DNA of 64,000 nucleotides from Gottfriedia acidiceleris (GTDB taxonomy: Bacteria; Bacillota; Bacilli; Bacillales; Bacillaceae_G). How positions within the stretch are numbered: the first letter of the stretch is position 1; each line of letters starts with the position of its first letter. Position numbers and translations under genes: made by a program. This document shows, one piece after another, positions 53,078 to 62,561 of the stretch. The DNA lies in assembly GCF_004138285.1 (NCBI RefSeq), contig NZ_SCFN01000003.1, positions 1 through 64,000 of the forward strand. Reading direction: 5' to 3'. Under the pieces are notes generated by a model, which was not told where the DNA came from, ran no database searches, and saw nothing but the letters and a program-made list of their open reading frames with translations.

Positions 53078-53460
53078 TCTTTTTACGTCCTCTCTATTTC
53101 CTAACTATGTATAAATTGATATTTCTGTAATAATGAGAAGGTTTCATGTTTGTTACTTAATTTCACATTTAAATCCTCTGATTTCTTTTTCTAAGTTGGA
53201 ATTTTACGTGCAAATTATTAGTTTGATAATATCAAATATTCAGAAATATCAATTTGTTCACATTATAGTCCTTTACTAATGTTCTTGTATATTGGGGAAT
53301 TTCTATCTCTTTTTTATTTATATTTTTAAACAAGATTCTACAAGAACGCATTATTTTAATGCTGTATTTTATCTAATGCGGTAGAAGAAACAGGGATTAT
53401 GTTGTAATTTATCGTGGAATTTAGAAAATGTTTTCACTGAATTTGGGGGATTTTTTGGAA
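53078..53460. other. Intergenic region upstream of S8 protease 1
   Basis: About 380 bp, AT-rich, holding the promoter area of the operon (GAGAGGACG ribosome site about 11 nt before ATG). No gene. An AT-rich border adjoining the G+C-rich operon marks a compositional step. Confidence 0.45.
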
Positions 53461-53556
53461 ATCGTTACACTTGATAAAATATGTACTCGTTCTTTTCTTG
53501 ATCGCTCATATTCCGATTATGGTTGCTAGATGTGTTTTTCCTACACCACTTGTCCT
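53461..53556 (-). mobile_element. Fragment of an IS21-type istB ATPase gene
   Basis: The minus strand reads RTSGVGKTHLATIIGI, a stop, then AIKKRTSTYFIKCND. That is the Walker A and following strand of IstB, the AAA+ helper of IS21 transposases (usual form PTGVGKTHLAxAIG.. with YFxxxxDL after). Only about 32 codons remain, with one in-frame stop; there is no istA or terminal repeat in view. It abuts the end of the spoVR pseudogene with one base of overlap, which suggests they were joined by a deletion. Confidence 0.65.
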
Positions 53557-54010
53557 AAAGCTTTGTAGAATTTCCATCATAACTAAATAACACTGACTTA
53601 TTCTCAATATTCGTCTCCGAATGAACTCCTCTACCCCACAGCTAATGAATATAAGGCATTACTTTCTCTACACACTTCACATCAAGTTCCATATTTTCAT
53701 AGAAATGTTTCAAATAAAGCTCATCATTTTTTAAATAGTCACCTTCTTATAAAACGATGTATGGAAATCCCCCATTTACCCTGCTGACAACTAACTGATC
53801 CCTAACATTTTCTCATGCCTTATCAGTGACTTTATATTCCTTACTTTATCGTTGGAATAAATACATATCTTCCCGCATGACTAGTTCTTTAGTTAAGTAG
53901 TTTCGTATAAATGAACTACCGGACTATAACTCTTGTACTTCAAACATCTTTTCTCTTCCCCTTCGCTCTTCAACATCTGCTTTCTGCCGTCTAAAAATAA
54001 TTCTTAAGTC
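53557..54010 (-). pseudogene. spoVR: spoVR pseudogene, 3' part, with five in-frame stops
   Basis: One uninterrupted reading frame (no indels) from about 54000 to 53557 encodes [101 protein letters not shown]. This is the C-terminal half of SpoVR, a cortex-related sporulation protein, as I remember it. It is broken by TAG at 53924, TAA at 53846, TGA at 53813, TAA at 53747 and TAG at 53642. At the SpoVR-like positions of several stops the expected residue is Gln or Trp, so single C-to-T or G-to-A changes would explain them. The 5' half is missing. Confidence 0.8.
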
Positions 54011-54476
54011 TTAACTCACCATTTAAAATAAGAAAAACTAAGTCGATTTACTCAATTTCATTTCTTATACGTAAATTCAATTTTCTTTTCCTTCGTTAAT
54101 ACCTGATATTCCCCCGAATTCAATGTCGAATAATCCGCAAAAAAAATACAGTGAATTCGGGGGAATTTTTATTTCTTACATTTTTTTCTACAAAATGTAA
54201 CATAATTTCAGTGTTTTGGTAGGAAATTTTAAGAAAATACAAACCAATTTTTAATATATTTCCCCCAATATATTTTAAAACCATGTCTAAATATAATATT
54301 AATTGTTAGATGATTCAGAATATTAAGGTTTATTATTTTGAAACTCTTACGAGAGTAATCTTCATCTTTCAAAGTTCATTCCGTGTATGAAATGTGAAGT
54401 ATCGTAACTCGGACGAAAACAGCACATTTTTACAAATATATAAATCATCAAATATTGTATGAAAAGGGAGAGGTTT
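54011..54476. other. Intergenic region upstream of S8 protease 2
   Basis: About 465 bp AT-rich. It may contain further decayed spoVR sequence on its left edge and the protease 2 promoter on the right; no convincing gene or repeat was seen. GAATTCGGGGGAAT around 54151-54164 and CCCCCGAATTC around 54112-54122 are complementary over 11 bases, giving a hairpin. Confidence 0.45.
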
Positions 54477-57400
54477 ATGGGGAAGAGTAGAAACAAAAAA
54501 ATTATGAAAGCCATGTCCGCTGGGGCATTATCAACAAGCATACTTACAACTTTTTTTATACCCGGACAGACATCTTTTGCAGTGACAGATTCCAGTACTA
54601 CTATTAAGGATATTGACAGTTACATAAAAAATTTATCCAATGTTGATCGGGAAAGAATTCATAGTATGCAAGAGACAGACTATACAGGGCTTATGATTTC
54701 ACCAGATGTGAATTTAAATGAAGATACTCTTTTAAATGTTATTGTTCAATTTAAACAAGCTCCTTCTGAGATTGATTACAAGGTAAAACAATCAAATGGA
54801 GTTACGACAACTCGTGATGAATCACTGAAACTAGTAGATGAATCCCATAAAAAATTTAAGGATCAGCTAAATGGTAATTCCAAATTAAATAATTCCGCTG
54901 ATATTAAAAGAGAATACAAGTATGTTTTCAATGGAGTTTCAATGACTCTACCTGCTAATCAGGTAAAAGAACTATTAAACTTAGATTCTGTAAAAGCGGT
55001 ATACGAAGATAAAGAAGTTTCAGTAGAACCACTCGTAGAACAAAACGGAGAACCAGCAAACAATTCTTCCATAAATTTAAATAACATGGAACAAATCGGT
55101 GCTGAGAAACTACACAACGAAGGGATTACTGGAAAGGGTGTAAAGGTAGGAGTCATAGATACTGGAATCGATTATACTCACCCAGACTTAAAAGATGTTT
55201 ATAAAGGTGGATATGACTTTGTAAACAACGATTCAGATCCAATGGAGACAAACTATGATGATTGGAAGAAATCTGGCCAACCAGAATTTAATCAGCTTTC
55301 GGGTGAACCATATTACACAGCTCATGGGACACACGTATCGGGTATCATCGCAGGTACTGGAAAAAATCATTCAAATTTCGCCATAACAGGTGTTGCTCCA
55401 CAAGTTGAACTTTATGGTTATAAGGTTCTTGGACCGTATGGGTCTGGTGGAGATGGTAACATTATTGCAGGGATCGATAAAGCGGTAGAAGATAAAATGG
55501 ATGTTATCAACTTGTCTTTAGGAGCAGGTATAACCAACCCTCTAGACCCAATGTCAGTTGCTATTAATAATGCAACGTTAGCTGGAACAGTTTGTGTTCT
55601 TGCTGCAGGTAATGGTGGAACTGGTGGAAAATATACAATTGGTAGCCCAGCTTCATCAGCACTTGGTATAACAGTTGGTGCGAACAGCTCTCCAATCACA
55701 ATTCAAACTAATAACGCAGTTGCAAATTCAGTAAATGAAACACTTAAATTAGATAATATGAGAATGGTGGCTACAGATTATTCTGATATCAATACGTTAA
55801 AAGGATCTACTCTTCCAATCGTTTTTGTTGGAAAAGGAAACACATATGAATTCACTGGTAAAAATGTGAAAGATAAGATTGTACTTATGGAACGTGGGGA
55901 TCTAACATTAAATGTAAAAATTAAAAATGCAAAGGCAAATGGAGCCAAAGCTGTCATAATGTTCAATAATATTCCAGGTGAGACTTATATTCCATATTAT
56001 TTTGGAAATAATTTTGATTTTATCCCGACCTTTAGCATTCCAAATGATCAAGGTACAAAACTTATCAATATGTTAAATAAAGGTGCCGTTAACCTCACTA
56101 TGAATGATTTTGGAACATTTGAATCAGAAGGTGATAAATTAGCTAACTTTAGTTCGAGAGGCCCTGCAAGAAGATATTATGATATTAAACCTGAAATCAC
56201 TGCACCAGGTGTTGCCGTATTTTCTTCAATCCCTGCTTACTACAACGGAGCAGCTCATAAGGATGATTACGAGCATGCATATGCAAGATTTGACGGTACT
56301 TCAATGGCCGCGCCACATGTTGCAGGCTCTGCTGCCTTGATTTTACAAGCCCATCCTGACTATACACCTCAGCAAGTTAAGTTAGCTCTAATGAATACAG
56401 CGGATGAATTAAATGGCTCTTATAGTGTGTTCGAAAAGGGCTCAGGAAGAATTGATACGGATGAAGCAGTCCACACTTCTATTCAAATTGGTGTTAATGA
56501 CGAAGTAGCAACAATGGAAGATGGTCAAAAAGTTATGATTCCAGAGACATCAGGTGACTTAAGCTATGGAGCTGTTGTAACAACAGATAAGGACTATAAA
56601 GACAAAAAGTCAATTGAGATTACAAACAACTCAAATAAAAACAAAGTATTTGACGTTAAAGTTAAATTTAATAATATTCCAGGTTATGATCAAGATGCAG
56701 AAAAGAATGCCATTTCTTTGGACATGCCTTCTGAAGTCACTGCTAAAGTAAATGGCACTTCAAAAATTATGCCTAAGCTAAATGTTCCAACAACCGCTGA
56801 GTTAGGTTTATATGAAGGATATATTTATTTTACAAATAAAGATGACAGTAATGAAGTCTATCAAATTCCATTTGGATTAAATAAAATGGAGCAAGGAATA
56901 AAAGATGTACTTTTAACAACTAAAGCCTTTAATACAAGAAGAGATTTACCTTTTGCAATCTATGGAGGAACCGGAATTGCTTTCTCTCTGAAGAGCCGCA
57001 TGGAGACTGTTGATATCGTATTGAAAAATGCAGATACTGGTCAAGAATTGGGGATTATTGATTCTTTCGATGATGGCTTTAATGAAGGGATGACTTTTGG
57101 TTTGGATGCTGGATTTAATGGACTTTACTTCCCATTCACTGGAAATCCTGACCAGCCAGTTCACATTACTAAATCACTTGCTTCACCAGGAAGATACGAG
57201 ATTGAAATCGTTGGTACAAATGAAGATGGAAAAGTCTTTAAAAAGTCCAAGCAAATCATTATTGATAATACACTACCTACGTTAAAAACAAATGTACCAG
57301 GTGGAGTATATGAAGTAGATGAAACTGGATTAAAAATCAGTGGGAATATTACTGATTCTTCCATTGATCTATGGAATAAAAACGGCGAAAATATTGACCA

Positions 57401-58634
57401 ATCTAATAATAAAGTAAATGTTACCTCTGCTTCAAACCCATCTGGTAACGTACCGTTAGTTGTTGACAGTATAGGAAACTTTGAATACACAAGAATGATT
57501 CAAGCTGGAAGAGATTTTTCAACAATGACTATTCAATCTCAGGATATTGCTACGAACGGCGTTCAAAATCATCCTGATTTTACTTACACATTGATCAGAA
57601 AAGGCCTTCCATATATGAAATTAACGACTGACAAAAGTAATGCAAAATATGGTGAAACAGTTAAAGTAACATTAAACGAACAAAATATTAAAAATTTCAT
57701 GGGTGGCGAGTTTACAGTCGCTTATCCTTATCAACTATTTGATTTCCAAGGCGCTGAGTTAAATAGTGAATATGTAAATGCTGCGAAGTCCATGGGACTT
57801 ACAGCCAAACTAACAGCACAAGATCTTAAAACCGACACGTCGAGCAACTGGGTTAAATTAGTGACAAATTTAGATGGAACTACTCCATTATCTGGAATCA
57901 ATGCAAATATGCCAATTGCCACGCTTACTTTCAAAGTGAAGGATGATCCAAGTGTCTATACAAAGTGGGTTCAACAATTTGGTATTCAAACTGCAAAGGC
58001 AAATATTTTAGGTCAACCACAAACGACGATTACCAACAAGTTCGGTAGAGGATTAAATATTATTCCAACATATTCAATTCTTGAAGGTGGATTCTTGCCA
58101 GACGGCTTTATCCCAAGCAATCAAATTTGGTTAGATCCTAAAAAAGACTATTCAAAAGTTGGAGCCGAAGTGTATGTCATTGGTGGCACAGATGGAAAAC
58201 GTTATGATGCAACAATCAATAGTGCTGCAAGATTCTCAGTAAAGAATCTGCCATTATTAGACCAATCCTATGAAATCGTTATCAAAATACCTGGTCACTT
58301 CGAAAGACATGTAAAAGTTGATGAAATGGTCGATTCCTATGATGGAATGGCAGCTGGAAAATTAAAGTATTTTTACTACGCTACTATGCGAGCTGGAGAT
58401 GTTAACCATGATAACGTCATCGATATACTTGATGCAGTCTACATTACTAACAAGCTTAATACAAATGACCGAGAAGCCGATATCAACTTTGATGGAGTAG
58501 TTGATACAAAAGACCTTGAGTATGTTAAGAGAAACTATTTAATGAAAAACCCTGACGCTCCTTCTGGCCATATTCAGCCGGTAACAAAATATAAAGGGAA
58601 AACAATAGAAGATTTTTTTGCACCATTAGGTTAA
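54477..58634 (+). CDS. Secreted S8 serine protease with PA, cohesin-like and dockerin modules (protease 2)
   Basis: About 1385 aa, start ATG 54477 chosen because GGGAGAGG lies just upstream (the longer frame's ATG 54459 lacks one). Signal peptide to about residue 35; I9-type propeptide; S8 domain with D228 (GVIDTGID), H283 (AHGTHVSG) and S609 (DGTSMAAPHVAG); PA insert about 415-540. From about residue 1044 is a cohesin-like domain (KLTTDKSNAKYGETVKVTLN ... NANMPIATLTFKVK), then a regulatory-like domain and a dockerin pair (DVNHDNVIDILDAVYITNKL and DINFDGVVDTKDLEYVKRNY). It shares its full domain order with protease 1 yet is clearly AT-rich like the genome. Single-gene unit ending at a terminator. 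Confidence 0.92.
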   Translation: MGKSRNKKIMKAMSAGALSTSILTTFFIPGQTSFAVTDSSTTIKDIDSYIKNLSNVDRERIHSMQETDYTGLMISPDVNLNEDTLLNVIVQFKQAPSEIDYKVKQSNGVTTTRDESLKLVDESHKKFKDQLNGNSKLNNSADIKREYKYVFNGVSMTLPANQVKELLNLDSVKAVYEDKEVSVEPLVEQNGEPANNSSINLNNMEQIGAEKLHNEGITGKGVKVGVIDTGIDYTHPDLKDVYKGGYDFVNNDSDPMETNYDDWKKSGQPEFNQLSGEPYYTAHGTHVSGIIAGTGKNHSNFAITGVAPQVELYGYKVLGPYGSGGDGNIIAGIDKAVEDKMDVINLSLGAGITNPLDPMSVAINNATLAGTVCVLAAGNGGTGGKYTIGSPASSALGITVGANSSPITIQTNNAVANSVNETLKLDNMRMVATDYSDINTLKGSTLPIVFVGKGNTYEFTGKNVKDKIVLMERGDLTLNVKIKNAKANGAKAVIMFNNIPGETYIPYYFGNNFDFIPTFSIPNDQGTKLINMLNKGAVNLTMNDFGTFESEGDKLANFSSRGPARRYYDIKPEITAPGVAVFSSIPAYYNGAAHKDDYEHAYARFDGTSMAAPHVAGSAALILQAHPDYTPQQVKLALMNTADELNGSYSVFEKGSGRIDTDEAVHTSIQIGVNDEVATMEDGQKVMIPETSGDLSYGAVVTTDKDYKDKKSIEITNNSNKNKVFDVKVKFNNIPGYDQDAEKNAISLDMPSEVTAKVNGTSKIMPKLNVPTTAELGLYEGYIYFTNKDDSNEVYQIPFGLNKMEQGIKDVLLTTKAFNTRRDLPFAIYGGTGIAFSLKSRMETVDIVLKNADTGQELGIIDSFDDGFNEGMTFGLDAGFNGLYFPFTGNPDQPVHITKSLASPGRYEIEIVGTNEDGKVFKKSKQIIIDNTLPTLKTNVPGGVYEVDETGLKISGNITDSSIDLWNKNGENIDQSNNKVNVTSASNPSGNVPLVVDSIGNFEYTRMIQAGRDFSTMTIQSQDIATNGVQNHPDFTYTLIRKGLPYMKLTTDKSNAKYGETVKVTLNEQNIKNFMGGEFTVAYPYQLFDFQGAELNSEYVNAAKSMGLTAKLTAQDLKTDTSSNWVKLVTNLDGTTPLSGINANMPIATLTFKVKDDPSVYTKWVQQFGIQTAKANILGQPQTTITNKFGRGLNIIPTYSILEGGFLPDGFIPSNQIWLDPKKDYSKVGAEVYVIGGTDGKRYDATINSAARFSVKNLPLLDQSYEIVIKIPGHFERHVKVDEMVDSYDGMAAGKLKYFYYATMRAGDVNHDNVIDILDAVYITNKLNTNDREADINFDGVVDTKDLEYVKRNYLMKNPDAPSGHIQPVTKYKGKTIEDFFAPLG

Positions 58635-58664
58635 GATAAATTACAGTAAAACTACACAAATCAT

Positions 58665-58697
58665 AAACCGCCAGCATTTTGACTGGTGGTTTTTTTA
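58665..58697 (+). terminator. Terminator of S8 protease 2
   Basis: AAACCGCCAG / CTGGTGGTTT stem with one G-T pair and T7 run after; about 30 bp past the stop. Confidence 0.9.
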
Positions 58698-58868
58698 ATG
58701 GTGGATGTGATTTCATGAATAGAAGTAATTATCTTAAGCGAAATCGAATGTTTAACTATTTTAAAATTTGTAAGTTTTGGCATTTAGCTCACTAAACAAA
58801 ATTGAAATCAAACCTATCTTTTCACTTCAAACCCATTAATTTTCTCTACTAAGATACTTAATTATTAA

Positions 58869-58890
58869 AAAACCACCTATAGAAGGTGGC
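58869..58890 (-). terminator. Terminator of the DUF2642-permease unit
   Basis: GCCACCTTC / AAGGTGGT-type stem read on the minus strand with a T-run after it; lies about 130 bp past the DUF2642 stop. Confidence 0.75.
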
Positions 58891-59021
58891 CTCAAATTTA
58901 CTTCCCATTTTAACTAAACACCACAGACTTATTCTCAGATCCACATCATTTGTGATAAAGAAAACTGGAAGAAGATTGACAATGAAGAGGATGATATAAA
59001 ATCTTTTTCGAAATTCATTTG

Positions 59022-59684
59022 CTATGGTAAATGATACGATTTAATATGATTAAGCCTCAATAAAGTGACCTCACCACTTGCTACTATTAATTCAATGGCA
59101 CCTTCCTCTACGCTTTTGAGTATTCCAATTTTCATTGGGTCAATTCCCCCATCAAATACGACAAATTTCCCTTCTTCTTTTTTTAATTGTGTATCAAATA
59201 AGCGTGAAAATGACATATTTGCATTTACAGGTAATAGATTGATTTCCGAGTTATAGGGATTGGTATTATGATTGTATGGTGTTAGCCATTTTAAATGTGT
59301 TAAAGGGATATACAGCATTTTAAATACAGGTGAATAAAACACGATATAGTCACTTAATACGTTTATAATATTTCCATGAAATGTGATATTACCAGTAACA
59401 TAAATCTCTGCAAAGATTCCTTTTGCATTTGATAATATTTTCCGATAAGAGATCGTTCCAATATCTTCTGCTATTGAAGGTCCAGTAGGTTTATCTATTT
59501 TGTCTTTAAAGTTGTTACTAAGACTAACCCTGTGAACGTGAAGCCATGGAATATAATAGTATTTTTCTCCATTGTACAATACAAGGACGTCTCTACCATA
59601 ATCTGTTAGTATTCCTTCAAAATAATTACGACCTGATAATTGTACATAAATTTTTTCTCCAACTAATGATTGTACATCACTCAT
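59022..59684 (-). CDS. DUF2642 family protein, paralogue A
   Basis: A 220-aa soluble protein without signal peptide. ATG 59684 is preferred (GAGGAG 7 nt upstream; the ATG six bases earlier overlaps it). Two tandem small beta-barrel-like domains: the first from VQSLVGEKIYVQLSGRNYF to YYYIPWLHVHRV, the second from EIYVTGNITFHGNII to KMLYIPLTHLKWL. A last one-third repeats the layout more weakly. The DUF2642 (YuzF-type) family is Sm-like in look, found in spore formers and of unknown function. It lies 36 bp downstream of the permease gene on the same strand. Highly similar to the protein at 61512. Confidence 0.72.
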   Translation of the reverse strand: MSDVQSLVGEKIYVQLSGRNYFEGILTDYGRDVLVLYNGEKYYYIPWLHVHRVSLSNNFKDKIDKPTGPSIAEDIGTISYRKILSNAKGIFAEIYVTGNITFHGNIINVLSDYIVFYSPVFKMLYIPLTHLKWLTPYNHNTNPYNSEINLLPVNANMSFSRLFDTQLKKEEGKFVVFDGGIDPMKIGILKSVEEGAIELIVASGEVTLLRLNHIKSYHLP

Positions 59685-59720
59685 TTGCATCTCCTCTTTC
59701 TAGTAGATTGAAATTGTTTC

Positions 59721-61076
59721 TTAAGCGAAAACTAATTGCACCCAATAATATAGTAGAAACAGCGTTACGATTGTTGTTAATGGAATGACAATTAATGATA
59801 CATTTAGATAATCCTTCCATTTCACCTTAATTTTATTTTGTTTTAATATGTGCATCCAAATTAGGGATGCTAAAGTACCTACTGGAAGTAATAACGATCC
59901 AATATCACTACCGATTATATTTGCTAGATAAATCGTCTTTAATGTAATTGGATCAAGCCCCATTTCTGTCAGTGTAATTGTTCCAACCATTAATGCTGGA
60001 TGATTATTAAACAGATTAGATAGGATTGAAACTAATCCTCCCATTATAAAGCTTGCTTGAAATAAGCCTTGATTTACGATTGGTTCACAGAATTTTACTA
60101 AAGCTGCAGTTAAACCAGCATTATGGAGACCATAAATAATCACATACATCGAAAATGCAAAGACTAAAATATGCCAAGGTGTCTTTTTTAAGATATCAAC
60201 AGGGCTTGTCCGTAAGTGATACCATCTCCAAGTTAATAAGACAAGTGAACCTAAAACTGCTACATATTGAATCGGTATTCCAAGAAATGAAGCGACGAAT
60301 AATAAGCAGCGCATTAGGAAAACAAATCCCAATACCTTTAACATAAATTTAGTTCTTTTTTGTTTTGTTTCTACTGACATTTTCCCTTTTAAAGGATGAA
60401 AATTTTTCATAAAAAATGACTCTTCAATATCATCGGTTGACACTGGCAATTGTTTTGGTAATTTATTTCTTAATACCATGTACATTAGCCATGACATAAA
60501 TAGAAGTCCTGTACTTGCAGGGACAAACATCATAGCTGTATGCATATAAAGAGTCATATGAACAATTTTTAATGCGATTAAGTTTACGATATTACTTACA
60601 CCGATTGGCGCACTTGAAGCTGTAGCAATTAATGCTCCGCTTAGAAGATATGGAATTTGTTGATGTGGTTTTAAACGTAAATTTTTTAATAGGAGAATTA
60701 AAATCGGAGTTGTAATTAAGATACTACCATCATTATTAAACAGTAATGTCATTAAAAAGCATAGAAGCTGGATATACCAGTATAATCTGCGTCCTGACCC
60801 TTTTGCTAAACTTGCAAGTCTAGCAGCAGACCAATGGAAAAATCCAAAACTCTCTAATATAATCGCCATTACAATCGTTGCGATAATTGTAATAGAAGCT
60901 TCACCAATTTTGTGTACAATATCGATCAAATTACTTTTTGTTACAATCCCAGTCACCAAAATGATTAATGCTCCAATTGCAGCAGGCCATGCTTCATTTA
61001 TTCCTTTTGGTCTCCAAAAAATGACTGCCATCGTTAATAGAAATACAGAAGCACTCATTAGAATTTCGAAATTCAT
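59721..61076 (-). CDS. ArsB/SLC13-type membrane permease (YdfA-like)
   Basis: A 451-aa protein with about eleven helices, started at ATG 61076 (AAGGTGAG 5-8 nt upstream). It matches the ArsB/NhaD/ion-transporter superfamily: AAIGALIILVTGIVT, FNNDGSILITTPILILLL (the signature NNDG..I..TPI), SGALIATASSAPIGVSNIVN and FNNHPALMVGTITL. B. subtilis YdfA, called an arsenical pump, is a close remembered relative; ArsB expels arsenite, but many relatives move organic anions. No arsR or arsC is present, so the arsenic role is not supported by context. It forms a unit with the DUF2642 gene downstream. Confidence 0.85.
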   Translation of the reverse strand: MNFEILMSASVFLLTMAVIFWRPKGINEAWPAAIGALIILVTGIVTKSNLIDIVHKIGEASITIIATIVMAIILESFGFFHWSAARLASLAKGSGRRLYWYIQLLCFLMTLLFNNDGSILITTPILILLLKNLRLKPHQQIPYLLSGALIATASSAPIGVSNIVNLIALKIVHMTLYMHTAMMFVPASTGLLFMSWLMYMVLRNKLPKQLPVSTDDIEESFFMKNFHPLKGKMSVETKQKRTKFMLKVLGFVFLMRCLLFVASFLGIPIQYVAVLGSLVLLTWRWYHLRTSPVDILKKTPWHILVFAFSMYVIIYGLHNAGLTAALVKFCEPIVNQGLFQASFIMGGLVSILSNLFNNHPALMVGTITLTEMGLDPITLKTIYLANIIGSDIGSLLLPVGTLASLIWMHILKQNKIKVKWKDYLNVSLIVIPLTTIVTLFLLYYWVQLVFA

Positions 61077-61511
61077 AAAACTCACCTTCTTATAAAATAT
61101 TTTCCAATGAAACTTGTCCATCTGTTATATTATTATTCAAATATAACAATGATGTTTTAGATGATTTCATTATTTTATAGAAGATGGTTGTTTTACCTAT
61201 ATAATGCAAATGTCCCCTAAAGATAAATAACTATAGTAACAATTGTCCATTAACCCCTTTCGAAAAAAGCACATTGAATATCACATTTTTTGGATATGCA
61301 ACTAACATTTGAATTGATCTTCTCCAATGGATATTTTTTCTAATCATATAGTCTAGAAATTATCCTTTATTCAGATTAATTATATTAAAATATTTTATAT
61401 TATTAGAAACTAATTAAAAAGAGAAGCTCTAGAATAAGAGCTTCTCAATTAACAAAAGTACACTGTAATTATTTATCTGTTGGTTAATATTACATAAAAA
61501 ACATAAATCAT
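61077..61511. other. Intergenic region between DUF2642 paralogue B and the permease
   Basis: About 435 bp AT-rich, with the terminator at 61421-61446. I looked for a sigma-54 promoter (TGGCAC-N5-TTGC) for the permease because an activator lies upstream, and did not find a good one. Confidence 0.5.
61421..61446 (-). terminator. Terminator of DUF2642 paralogue B
   Basis: GAGAAGCTCT / AGAGCTTCTC perfect 10-bp stem, loop AGAATA, preceded by A-run (T-run on the minus strand). Confidence 0.85.
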
Positions 61512-62177
61512 TTAAGGCAAATGCACTGACTTAATATGGTTAAGTCTTAAATAAACTACTTCCCCACTTGCGACCGATAATTTAATTACACTATTTTCAA
61601 TCGTATTCAGCAAACCAATTTTCATTGGATCATTCCCACCATCAAAAATAACTAGTTTTCCTTCTTCTTTTTTTAATTGAGATTCAAATGAGCGTACAGG
61701 GGAGATATTCGATGGATTAATTGGAAAATTTGCATTATCAATTGAATAAGGTGTTACATTTTGATGATAAGGTGAGAGCCACTTTAGATGAGATAATGAG
61801 ATATACATCATTTTAAAAACGGGTGAATAAAAAACGATATAGTCACTTAAAACATTTGTAATATAGCCATGAAACGTTAAATTACCCGTAACATATATTT
61901 CCGAGAAAATCCCTCTCGCATTTGTTAAAACTTTTCTGTAAGAAATTGTTTCAATTTCATTTGCAATTGAAGGCTCATTAGGAGTATTTATCTTATCTTT
62001 AATAAGTTGACATAAATGTACTCGATGAACATGAATCCAAGGGATATAATAATATTTTTGACCATTATATAATACAAGTATGTCTTGTCCTGCATCTGTT
62101 AAAATACCTTCAAAAGCGATATCTCCAGATAGAAGTACAAATACTTGTCGATCTAGTAATGAATCTATATAACTCAA
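61512..62177 (-). CDS. DUF2642 family protein, paralogue B
   Basis: A 221-aa protein with the same layout as the copy at 59022: LLDRQVFVLLSGDIAFEGI, KYYYIPWIHVHRVHL, EIYVTGNLTFHGYITNVLSDYIVFYSP (shown here in parts), LKKEEGKLVIFDGGNDPMKI. Over most of their length the two proteins look 60-70% alike by eye. No signal peptide; no known function. GGGGGGAG precedes the ATG region. It is separated from the permease gene by its own terminator, so the two DUF2642 genes lie on either side of the permease but in different units. Confidence 0.7.
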   Translation of the reverse strand: MSYIDSLLDRQVFVLLSGDIAFEGILTDAGQDILVLYNGQKYYYIPWIHVHRVHLCQLIKDKINTPNEPSIANEIETISYRKVLTNARGIFSEIYVTGNLTFHGYITNVLSDYIVFYSPVFKMMYISLSHLKWLSPYHQNVTPYSIDNANFPINPSNISPVRSFESQLKKEEGKLVIFDGGNDPMKIGLLNTIENSVIKLSVASGEVVYLRLNHIKSVHLP

Positions 62178-62561
62178 CTTTTCTCCCCCCTTTATAAAAT
62201 TTAAATAAAAACGTTGTCTTCTTACCTATTAATCGTACATTTATTTATTTCTACAGTTTTACTTTTATTCTTTTATTATTTAAGATATGCATCTAAATAA
62301 TCTCTTTAGTTCATTGAATATGTGAAATTCTTACTTTAGAATGGAATTTTTTCAAATAACTTTTTGGGCATTTATCAGGCATCTTTTGAAATTATTTCTA
62401 AAAAGAAAATTGCCCATAAATAGAAAAACCCTCAACGCCAATAGCGTCAAGTGTTGAATTGATTAATATACAGTCATGTATTGATATCTTCCCTAGGGTG
62501 AACTTTCAATAATAGCAAACACATAGTAATTAGAAAAAATAATGCTATCAATGTTCATTTG
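62178..62561. other. Intergenic region, DUF2642 paralogue B to sigma-54 activator
   Basis: About 385 bp AT-rich. At 62427-62463 an imperfect hairpin (CAACGC / GCGT..GTTG) lies about 100 bp past the activator stop and may terminate it. No gene. Confidence 0.45.

Larger units (their letters stand above)
58635..59021. other. Intergenic region with two terminators
   Basis: Separates the converging S8 protease 2 and DUF2642 gene. Terminators at 58665-58697 and 58869-58890 are listed separately. Nothing else is seen. Confidence 0.6.

Noticed and set aside
48923-53114. Several rightward frames antisense to S8 protease 1
   Set aside because: Shadows of the G+C-rich protease gene; none has a supporting ribosome site or motif.
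61077-62561. Sigma-54 promoters serving the DUF2642 and permease genes
   Set aside because: I searched both gaps for TGGCAC-N5-TTGC and its complement and found no close match; only weak partial similarities were present.
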